A DNA stretch of 64,000 nt, taken from Gracilariopsis chorda. Its lineage: Eukaryota > Rhodophyta > Florideophyceae > Gracilariales > Gracilariaceae. The stretch is from assembly GCA_003194525.1 (NCBI GenBank), contig NBIV01000191.1, positions 90,912 to 154,911 on the forward strand, read 5' to 3'. This document shows, piece after piece, positions 46,779 through 56,900 of this stretch (position 1 is the stretch's first letter; the number at the start of each line of letters is the position of its first letter). The position numbers and the translations under genes were made by a program. The notes under the pieces are model-generated. The model was not told the origin of the DNA. It was given only the letters and a program-made list of their open reading frames with translations, and made no database searches.

Positions 46779-48179
46779 CAGTGCGCGAAACGATAATAAA
46801 TACACCTTACTCTGCTTTCTTTCGCGCCACATACCAGACAATTCTCACACTACCAACCAGAAACCAAGGTAGTCAATAGGTAGATATAAAAAACCCCCGT
46901 CACCTGTCGAACAAGTACACCTGACTTGTACTTAGTGCTACGAAGCAGTTACAAATACACGAAAAAACAATTAAAATACTTTACTTTACGGGCATCTATG
47001 CATAACTCAGTACTTTTTGGCACCCCCCTTCTTATCCATAACAGAAAAGAACCTTCTGGGTATAGACCTGTACAGCTGTTGAAGGTAATCTCCTGCTATA
47101 TCGTCCCATACAGCAGTGATAGCATCCTTAAGCTCAGTTAAATTATTGTACTGCTTTCCACGTGCACAAACACGCTTAGCCATAACTCCCCACACATTTT
47201 CAATAATGTTCAAATCTGGAGAATTTGCAGGCCACCGTAGAACGCGTATATTCTTGGAACGCAGCCAGTTCCTCGTGTAAATAGAGGTATTTGTGGACGC
47301 ACTATCCCGTTGAAAGTGCCAAGTCCTATCTTTGCCGAAGACACTAGCTGTTCTTGGTAGTAAATCGGACTCTACTATCTCAGAATACTTTTTAGAATTC
47401 GGATTTCCAGTAATAAAAGCCAAAGGAAAGAATCCATAGAAGTATATTGCTCCCCATATCATAACCCCATCTCCTACATAATGACGCAGAGAAAATCGTT
47501 GAGATTACTTCCAAAGATCATGCCAATAGTATGCCATTCCATCTGGTCCATCTAGATTAAACTTCTTCTCATCACTGAGAATTACCTTGCACCAGAAATA
47601 GTCCCCAAGAGATATATTACGACGTGTTCCTTTTATACGTGCAGTTTTGTGCGCCTGAGTCATATATGGAACGGTTTTTATTTTTTGATATTAAAAGTGT
47701 TCACATTGAGATAGTAATGGCAGCACTATTCGCACTCAAATGGATAAAGCTGTGCAAGGATTTTAATTGAGGAACAGATTTAATTCCTTCGCATGCTTTC
47801 CTTACTAGTGCTTTCTTTTCTTGCACTGACTGCTTGGACGTTTTCTCGACGTTTCCATGCGTTTCAGATATCGTTTTGCGTCTCAGTGCTGATTGTACTG
47901 CTCTTATAGAGCCATAGATACTGTCAGATATTTGTCAAAGAGACATTTCTTCACGTCTCAGGGCATAATCTTGCCGATTTTGAAATTAGAATGACGAGGG
48001 CCTTTAGCCATTTCTGGTTTGGCAAAAAGCTGGGCAAAATTTTTCAAGATGAGGCAAAGAACTGTTTATTTGATGATGGTAAATATCTAGGGAACTGTTA
48101 AGCTGCGTTGATTATAACGTGGTTTTTGTGGAAGTGTATTTATTTCTGTTTTGTATATTTATTACTGTTTCGTAGGGTG
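46779..48179 (-). mobile_element. Tc1-type DNA transposon MLE1, degenerate
   Basis: This 1.4-kb element is flanked by TA at 46777-46778 and 48180-48181. The terminal inverted repeats are imperfect: the left starts CAGTGCGCGAAACGATAATA, and the right, read inwards, starts CACCCTACGAAACAGTAATA. The transposase is on the minus strand. MLE2 has the same end motif (CAGTGCGCGAAAC), so both belong to one family. Confidence 0.8.
47007..48011 (-). pseudogene. Tc1-type (DD34E) transposase of MLE1, degenerate
   Basis: The ATG at 48011 is followed by several stops in the N-terminal DNA-binding half. The catalytic half is better kept: [16 protein letters not shown] holds the first Asp, and VMIWGAIYFYG follows. 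In the second block (FQRDSAS) Asp is present. SPDLNIIENVWG holds the Glu 34 residues later, the DD34E spacing of the Tc1 group. A stop lies between the first Asp and VMIWGAI. The 151-codon open part (47007-47462) includes the last two catalytic residues. Confidence 0.8.
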
Positions 48180-48181
48180 TA

Positions 48182-48620
48182 GAGAAGTTGTTTATGTTGG
48201 TAAAGTGACATTCTGCCTCTTGCAGAGTGGTGAGTTAGAAGGTTCATTTAGGGTTAAATAACCTCTACATTGACCAAGGCTACATGGTCTCAAACGGGGA
48301 GAAATACACGGAGTCTTTAAGAGTGCTGCGTGTATTTAATGTTGCTTCGCGGACTGTAAGAACCGTTTTGCTATGCTTAAGAAATGCCACTGCAGTGATG
48401 TTTTTGAGACTTTCTTTGTACAAGGTTGAGAGCTTCTGTCTAGACTTTTGGGCCACCTGCAGTAGTTGTGGTTAACGTTTATTGTGTAGCTATTGGTTTT
48501 ATGTACCCAATACGTAGCCATTATCCTTTCATTGTTTCAACAAAAGCAAGACTGTCCGTTATCTTAACACTGCTGCAACTATTAAGTTAGCTTTGCAACA
48601 GTTTGCTCTGCTGCGGTTCA
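48182..48620. other. Spacer between MLE1 and MLE2, no gene seen
   Basis: 440 bases without recognisable coding sequence. A 63-codon plus-strand ORF is not supported by anything else. Confidence 0.4.
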
Positions 48621-48861
48621 TACAGTGCGCGAAACTCCTTTAAGCACACCCACCCGACTGCCCATAAAGGTGTTTCAAAGCTGCAAGCATGACACTAGTC
48701 ATGCTTGCATAAGGGAAAAACGGGTGCCCAAAACGAGAGTGGTGTGTGTTTGACGCAGTTCCGTTTCAAACGGAGTACAAACTAAAATCATACAGCAAAA
48801 TAGGTTTAAGCACGCGAAATAAGTTAGGACACATGTAATAAAACTGCACGCCTTTATTGCT

Positions 48862-49846
48862 CTAGTACTTCATAGCACCACCACGCTTGTCCATCACAGC
48901 TAACAAGCGTCTAGGAATAGATCGCTACAGTTTCCGGATGTAGTCTGCAGTGAGATTGCGCCATAAATTTAGAATAGAGTCCTTAAGATCCTCGACAATG
49001 TCGAACTGCTTACCATTTGCGTAAACCTTCCTAGCCATTAACCCCCAGACATTCTCAATTATATTAAGGTCTGGGGACTTAGCAGGCCATGATAGAAGCC
49101 GAACCTGATGTTGAAGTAGCCAGGCTTTGTGAAAGCAGAACGATGAATGGATGTGCCGTCCTGTTGAAACACCCAAGTTGACATAGGTCCAAATATTTTT
49201 GCAGTCCAATGTAGTAGTCTAAGCTCTAGGGTATCGCAATACTTCTTAGAATCCTGAGTGCCAGATAAAAATAATAAGTCACTGACACCATACAATGATA
49301 TCGCACCCCAAACCATGACCGAGTAACCACCTCCAACACGGGAGGATAGGCGACGCGGTTCTGTTCTCAAATCATGCCAGTATTACGAAAGACCATCTGG
49401 ACCGTCAATGTTAAACTTATTTATATCTGAGATCACAACTTTATTCAAAAAAAACCCTTTAGATATGTTGTGTCGTGCCCATTGTAGCCCTGATACCTTA
49501 TGATCTTCGGTCATTTTTGGACCCTGCATCATTTTGGACTATTTAAGGGTTTCGTCCTCTTTGAGTAGCTGCTGCACTTAGCGAACAGATACACTGAGAT
49601 TGAGGTCCCTTTTTAATTCTGATGCACTCGAGTTGCCCTTGCGTGTGTCCCATAGCAAAGCGCGATGTTGCTGTGGAGATAGTTTTTCGAAACTTTTTGG
49701 CAATGGTGGGCTGATTTGGCTTCTTTCTTGAACTTAAGAAGCTTCGTACAGGCCCGACAGAGCGTTGTACGTGCTCTGCAATTTGATGTAAAGAGAGTCC
49801 TTCATGGCGGAGTGCGGATATCTGTCCTTTCTCAAATTGAGACAGG
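48862..49846 (-). pseudogene. Tc1-type transposase of MLE2, main part
   Basis: Read on the minus strand from 49846: a helix-turn-helix region (YLSQFEKGQISALRHEGLS, LHQIAEHVQRSVG), then GGGYSVMVWGAISLYGVSDL, VFQQDGTSIH and, in another frame, SPDLNIIENVWGLMARKV. The end is RSIPRR ... GGAMKY with a stop at 48862-48864. At least one frameshift and stops break it. Its first five codons lie at 61831-61845, on the other side of the nested elements. Confidence 0.8.
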
Positions 49847-50068
49847 TACAGGTAAACACTGTTATTAGTGTGGGTTAGAAATTAGTGTCGACACAGTATT
49901 AGTGTGGACCACACTATTTGCAGTGTGCCGCTTGCGTTCTCTCACGATATTAATGTAGAAAAAGAGCTTCTTTTGGCGGCAACTGCAGCGGATATCACCA
50001 TACGAACCCCAAGAGGCGCCAGAAGCACTTCCAGAAATTGTCGCGAGACCAGTAATGCATCTCCTACG

Positions 50069-50845
50069 ATGTCGCTATATGCCTCACCACTTCTCTCTGC
50101 CTTTCAACGCATGCCCTCACATGCACAGAATCTGGCAGATTCCCGACCGCAAGCACTATCGCCGGCCAACAATAATGACGATACTACTACGGCACCTGTC
50201 ATTCCTTCTAATCCCAACTGCATCAATAATGACAACAACAAAACCAAGCGATCCCCACAAAATGTATTGACTCATACAAACAGGGCAGTTATCGCCAAAT
50301 GGATGATTGAAAACGCTGATATAGAAGGCAAATCTCGTATTACTACTCGAGCAGTTACCAAGTTTCCACAGTGGTTTCGTGGGGGCTAAAAGGCCAACGT
50401 GCAGCGTGCAAGCAGGTATTGGAAACAGTGCACTACGCTAGTGAATGGACACAACCGCACCAGTAAGAACAGTGACATATCGTTCGGTAAAGCAACTAAG
50501 AACGGGGTCAAGCGCCACTACTGCAAGGAAAAAGCTGGTAGAGGTCGTCTTGTTTTGCCCTAGGTACAGGCGTTACAGAACGACATGTTTGATGAATTTA
50601 ATCGCATGAGAAAGGCGGGGGTGAAGTTTAGTGCTCGGCTGCGTCGAAAGTTAGCGTTGAACTTTATTGCAAGCAAGACAGAGGGTGTTTACCACAGGAC
50701 ATTGGTAGACTGTCGAAGTAATTGTCTGATATCCGACAGGATATTTCGTCGGTGGATCCAAACGTTCATGGAGAAATCGCATATCGTTAGCAGGGCACAG
50801 TGCGGGAAACTGATGGTTTCTCCTACGAAGCACGAACAAATAGAA
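50069..50845 (+). pseudogene. Pogo-like transposase, N-terminal part
   Basis: The ATG at 50069 is in frame with a long reading frame that has stops TAA at 50387-50389 and TAG at 50561-50563. Recognisable blocks are RAVIAKWMIENADIEGKSRI and AVTKFPQWFRGG (DNA-binding region), RASRYWK, MFDEFNRMRKAGVKFS, and RRWIQTFMEKSHIVSRAQ with GKLMVSPTKHEQIE. This pattern is that of the DDE transposases I know from oomycetes and red algae. The sequence stops at the 5' LTR of A. The segment with the first catalytic Asp, which should follow, is absent on both sides of A. Confidence 0.75.
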
Positions 50846-51672
50846 TGAAGTGCAACGCCCTCAGGGAGGGATTCCTGGTACTTGATCGTTTTCCCGATAT
50901 TATCGGTTGTGTAGTGTGTATATGAACTACGCCCCACAATTGTGGGTATGGAAACGTGGGACACGGTTTTGGGTCAGTTGGCGGTTGGCCACAGTAGTGG
51001 ATGTGGCCACGAAATGTGGAGTATTTTAGTTTATATTATTTATTATTTTCACACCCATTTCTGGGAAGCTAGTACTTAGTGCGACGGCGCACTGCCGTCG
51101 CACCAGTAAACCTTCCCCAACAAGGGACCTCAACCTGGGGAATTGGCTCTAGTTGTTGCCGCTTGCGCGCGTGCTCTACTCCTCCTTGGAGGGAAACGCC
51201 GTAAACCACGGGACATCTAACCCCCTTGCACATCCAAAGAAGCCCATCCTTGGGAGTATAATTGTTCCAATCATATTGGTGTTTCGCCCTGTATAGGGAG
51301 TCCTGTCCACCGGCATTGCCGTATCTGTTCGTCGCTCTCGCGACTCACTTCGTCCTCTCTTCCTCCTCTTCGCCCTTTCTTCTTCTTCTTTTTAGGGTAG
51401 CACCCCCCGCTATCCGCGGCCCTCGCGTGTGCATCCGCTCACACACCCCCACTTACGTGTAAACATACCTCTACTGAGGATCAAACCCCGCTCACGCGGA
51501 TACCGATTCTTCGCCTTCACCTCCCTGCGCGAGTCGCGACAGGTGTCTCTGGTCTTACAAACCGGCTTCACCGTGACACCTCTGGGAGGGCTCTACCCAA
51601 CTGGGTTCACCTCGTGAGAGGAAGATCCCGAACGTCTTTCGGTGTTTTTCCCCTTTGGAGCATTGCACCACA
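50846..51672 (+). repeat. 5' LTR of element A
   Basis: It begins TGAAGTGCAACGCC and ends TTGCACCACA. It contains a perfect stem-loop at 51079-51103 with a 10-bp stem (GTGCGACGGC and its complement) and a 5-base loop. A 14-base perfect palindrome CCCACAATTGTGGG lies at about 50933-50946. The end of the LTR has the conserved GGAGGGCTCTACCC block. Confidence 0.95.
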
Positions 51673-51675
51673 AAG

Positions 51676-51697
51676 TGAACTCCCGACCTAGAATCGG
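51676..51697 (+). promoter_or_regulatory. Primer-binding site of element A
   Basis: TGAACTCCCGACCTAGAATC lies three bases after the 5' LTR. It differs at two of the first four bases from the site of B (TGGTCTCCCGACC), which would weaken tRNA pairing. Confidence 0.7.
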
Positions 51698-51777
51698 TTT
51701 TTGTTTTCCCTCTTACGAGGTTTGTTTTTATTTAACGGAAGTTCTGTGATCCTTTCCTGTCGTAACGGTATTTTCTC

Positions 51778-53952
51778 ATGTCGAGAAATCCCTCCGATGC
51801 GGAGCCAGTGGTTACGCGTAGTCGCTCCCGCGACAACGCGGACACTTCCGAAGTTCGGTTCGTACCCCGTATCCCTATACGGACAAGTTCCAGCCTTACT
51901 GGCGCCGCCTCATCGCGGAATGATACCCTCGACCGGGAACCCCGGAACCTCCTTTTGCCCTCATTATCACCCCCGCAGGGGAATGCAGCATCGATTCCGG
52001 CTGTTGCCGCAGTGCCCCAGGCACCCCGGCCCGCTCCCGCTGTCGCGGCTTCAAACCCCCGTGGAACGGGCGATAACAACCCCCAGGAGACTCCCCTGGA
52101 ATCCCAGGTCCGCGCTCTGTGGACCGCCCATGACACCCTTGTAGGGGAACTAAAATCCCTCCAAGAGGTGGTCTTGGCAACCCCCGTAAAGGAGGTCGCC
52201 GAGGAACTCCGTATTTTACGGTCTGACGTCAACCCCGTGTTGGAGAGTTTGGGACAACCCGACACCTTCATCGAAGGAGTTGAAGCCCGATTTGATCGGA
52301 TTGGTGCCCGCCTGGAGACGCTGGAGCAGTTCGTCCTCATGGACAAACCATCCCTGCATGATCCGGCAAACGAGGCATCGCACAACGACCAGCTTGCTGG
52401 GAAGAAGAAATGCCGTCATCGACGGAAACACCACCGAAAATATTCGGACTCCAATTCTTCGACATCGTCGGACTCATCCCGAAACCATTCGGTTAGCTCG
52501 AGCTCCTCGGACTCCGACTCGGAGGACGAGAAGCGAGGCTACTCCTCCCGCTCGAAGGGGTCATCTGCCACTGAAGTTGTGGTCTGAACCCGCCAGAAGG
52601 GGAGAAGACACCCCGGTCTCCGGGAATTGAAACCGACAAACCCGGATTACCGAAAGCTTTTATGATACCGGTACTACCGGCTCGAAGACTCGTCACTTGG
52701 ACGTACGCCCCGTGGTACGGGAAAGGTGCGAGAATGCATTAAGCGAATACAGCTCTCGCTCTGCAACCAGTATTTTACTGGAGAGAACCCAGTCCTAGTA
52801 CTGGATTTCCTATCCCGCTTTGTAGCGGAGGCCGATATCCTCGGTATGAATGAGGGACATGCCTACCTGGCTTTACCGTATTTCTTACGGGGAATGGCGG
52901 AGGACCAATACAACTCTGTCAGAGGATCTTCTCGTGCCTCCGAGGGAGGAGTTACTTGCTGGCCGGAGGCTGTGCAGTATCTACTGCGCTCCTACGCCAC
53001 AAACACCGCTATTCAGCAGGCTATCCTCGCTTTGCGAGATACACGCGAGCGTGCTGGAGAGACCGAGACCAATTACTCGGTGCGCCTTAACAAGGCTTTC
53101 CACAGATGTGGTAACGTATACCCCGCTGGGGAGCGCAGTAGCATGTTCATCGATGGTCTTGACCCGGCAATCCGGAGTTTAGTTACCCGTTATCGGGAGG
53201 ACAAGCGGAGGATCACCTATCTCGAGCTGGTTCAACACGCTCGAGCGGAAGGGGACGCACTCCGTGCAAGAACTCCGAACCATCGGTCTAAATCCGCCAA
53301 GGCGTTGTTGCTGGAAAGCGAAGCTTCCTCTCTCCCGCTCACCGCGGATGGGAATCCTGGACAGGGCTTTGATACCGTGCATTTAGTGCAGGAGGATGGT
53401 GTGTCGATACCCACCAGTGATTTGCCGTCAACGACGGAGATGACCCGTGATACGGGAACGGAAGACCCTGTTTTGTGCGGTGGTAACAGTCGGGTTCAAC
53501 CCCAACGAATCCCGTTTTCAAACGGTCAATCCCGTTATCAACGGCCTGGATGGACTGACACCAGCCCTGTGGTTCGCTTCTCCGATAGTCGAAATAATAA
53601 TCCGCGTGTCGCGGTATTGGCTCTCATTTGCCACCTGTGCTACGCCCATGGCCATACCTCCCCTCAGTGTATTTTTTTACTGAAGGATATGGCCAAGCTG
53701 GTGGAAAATTATGAGGCCCTCACTCCAGAGGAGAAACGTTACGTCCCGACGGCTTCCTACCTCCGTGCTAAAACGGACTTTTCCCATGCCCTACCTCGTA
53801 TCCCGCGTGCGCGGCAAGCTTCATACACCCCGATTCGGGAGATCACGCAACTATCCCTTGCAACCCCCGCTTATGTGGATAGAAACCCCCGTCAACGGGA
53901 TGAAGCACTCGTTGTCGAGGAAACCAACCCACCGCCGAAGGCGGAAAACTAA
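51778..53952 (+). pseudogene. gag: gag of element A, two nonsense mutations
   Basis: It is collinear with the 724-codon gag of B from ATG to the same KAEN-TAA end, in one frame throughout, but with TGA at 52585-52587 (Arg codon in B) and TGA at 52663-52665. Domains are as in B: coiled-coil-like segment, Lys/Arg- then Ser/Asp-rich linker, capsid-like domain (LDFLSRFVAEADILGMNEG), zinc knuckle CHLCYAHGHTSPQC. The part after the second stop (from 52726) is open for 408 codons. Confidence 0.9.
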
Positions 53953-56900
53953 CTGAGGGAGTCTCCCCTTTGGGAGAGGCGTCCTCAAAAACGAGGCTTT
54001 TGGCACCCGAAGCGTCCTTGCCTCGCTCCCCGGTGAAAGTCCTCTCGAGGAATGACACCGCTGACGGGGACTCTGCGCTCCTCGGTGTGTTGCGTCGCCC
54101 GTGGATACGGAGTAAAAATCCCCGGATTCCCGGCAGAGTCATGGTCTTGTCCAAGCCCAATTATAAGGTCTATGCCGACCTTGGCCTTGATCCCCAGTTT
54201 ATGGTGAGGTTTTTCACCGTCCTGGATACAGGTGCAGGCCCCAACTTCGTTGTGGAATCATTGTTACCCCCGCTTGTGCGGTTGCGTATCCGCTCTGACG
54301 CGGTCCCCGACATTTCGGATGCGAACAACAATCCGTTACAAACGGTGGGCACAGTGGACCTCGTCGTGAGACTTGGTACCTCTGTGGTGAAGTTGGACTT
54401 CATCGTTTGCCGTTCATTGGCAGAACCAGTCATACTGGGATGTGATTACTGCGACAGATTTGTCCACGCAATCAGGCCCCGCCTCAGGCGTGTAGAACTT
54501 GACGACGGATCGTCAATTCCGATTGTTCGCCGCCCGCTAAAGCGGTCCTCTCGGAAACAAGTTCCGCTCCCTGCTGCGCAGGAACCACCGCCCGCGTCCC
54601 GCGAGTCCACCAAGCTCCGCGTCGCTGCCTCAGTTTCTATACCGGCTGAGTCCCAAGTCTGGGTGCAGATAAATTCCCGTCAACACGGTCTTCGGGTTAT
54701 ACAACCCCTCACCTCGTTGTACGAGAAATCCCCGCTGGCGCTCGCTAATGGAATTGTCTCCATTTCCCCGGATGTTCCTTTCCGGATATTGGTTGCCAAC
54801 CTTGGCAAACACCCCTAGTATCTGGTAAAACACCAAGTAATTGGTAGTGTAACCCCCCATCCTATGGGAATGCTGCCAACAAAGATGACAGCGGCCGATG
54901 TATTCGGAGTTACCACCTCTTCTGAGGAGTTCGCCCCGCCGTCCGAAGACGTCAAGTCTAAGGAGGGGGAGGAAACCGCTACTTCAGCGTCGAACATACC
55001 GAGTAACTCGGAATTGCGAACCACACCTGTTCCACAGGACAATGCTCCATCGAGCAACGACCGGATTGATCCGGAAAAGGCACATGAAGCGCTGGACTTT
55101 AGCCACGTGCCAGAGTCGCACGGCGACAAACTCCGTACCATGTTACGGGAATTCACCACAATGTGGGATGGCTCGCTTGGCGAGATTAACGCAACGGAAC
55201 ACCGGATCGTTTTAATCCCCAGTGCGCGACCGGTTGCACAACCCCCTTACAGGGCAGGTCCGAAAGCTCGGGAAGAGGAGCAGTCCAAAGTGGACAAGAT
55301 GCTCCGCGCAGGTGTGATTGAGCCCGCTCAATCACCCTGGGCATCCCCAGTTGTACTGGCTTTAAAGGCCGACGGAACCTGGAGGTTCTGTGTCGAGTAC
55401 CGCCGGCTCAATGCCGTGACCGTTAGGGACACGTACCCTATCCCTCGTATGGACGAGTGCATTGACTCCCTTGGAGACGCCACCGTGTTCACGGCCCTTG
55501 ATGCCAATTGGGGATATTGGCAAGTACCTTTCAGAGAAGAGGATCGCGACAAAACCGCATGCACCTGCCACGCAGGAACGTACCGCTTCGAGCGGATGCC
55601 ATTTGGGTTAACCAACGCCCCCGCCACCTTTCAGCGTGCAGTAGATATTCTACTCAACCGCTTTAAGTGGCGGAGTTGTCTGGTCTACCTTGATGATATT
55701 ATCATCTTCTCCAACTCGTTGGACGACCATCTCACTGACGTCCGAGACGTGCTGACCGTACTCCGCGATGCCGGAATTACCCTCAAGTTGAGGAAATGTA
55801 AGTTTTTCACAGATACTGTGAAGTATCTGGGTCACATTATCCGTCCTGGACGGTTAGCGATCGAGAAAGCTCGAGTCAAATCCCTTGTTGAGGCAAAAGA
55901 GCCCCGTACTCAAAACGGAACTGCGCTCCTTTTCGGGGCTGGTCGACGTCTATCGACGGTTTATCCGGAACTTTTCGGATACCGCGGTGCCCCTAAACGC
56001 GTTGTTGCGAAAGGGGAACCCCCCAAAACTGGGAACATTTACGCCCGAGCAATCGGAAGCTTTAAAATCCTTGAAGGAGGCTGTCACATCAGCACCAATC
56101 CTACATCTCCCAAAACTTGGGTTGCCATACTCCGTAGATACGGACTCGAGCGACTACCAAGTCGGGTGTGCTCTTTTTCAAACCACCCCTGAGGGGAAAC
56201 GACATCCAATTGGTTATTTGTCACGTTCGCTCAATGTTCATGAGCGGAACTACTCCGTATCGGAGAAAGAGTGCCTCGCCGTCGTATGGGCGATGACCAC
56301 TCTACGCCCCTACCTTATGGGAGTTCACTTCACCGTGTACACGGATCATTCCTCATTGAGGTGGTTAATGAATATCTCCGACCCGTCGGCACGCCTTATG
56401 CGCTGGAGACTCCGCCTCGCGGAATATGACTTTCAAGTCATTTATAAAAAGGGTGCGCAGAACACCCAGGCCGACGCTTTGTCGCGGTTACCCACAAGTG
56501 GGGAAGCACTCCCAACGGAGGATGATGAAGTCCCATGTTTCATGGCTATAGACCAGGATGATCCGGAACATGCCGTCGAGGCTTGGCCAGAAAACTGGGA
56601 CGAGGATGCTGACTTTGGCGAACTACTCGCATCGCGAGATGAACCTGAGAACCCGTTACCGGGAAACTTTGTACCGGTATCACCGGAAGAAATGATCCGA
56701 GAACAATTCGGCGGCGCATTCTGTACGAGGATTTGTGCCCGTCTTAACGGTGGTGAAGATCTCCCTTTCGGGGTAAACGACAAAGGCTACCTCGTAAGGA
56801 AAGCCGACGCCCGCCCACAGATTGTGGTACCTCATTCCCTGCAGTCGCGAGTGTTACATCTATCACACTACGCCCCCATTGGAGGTCACCCAGGTGGGAG

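Noticed and set aside
51732-52385. A 217-codon minus-strand ORF opposite gag of A, also present in B (42366-43019)
   Set aside because: It is the mirror frame of a well-supported gag with biased codon use. Its composition is Ser/Arg-rich without domain, and its presence in both A and B follows from gag conservation.
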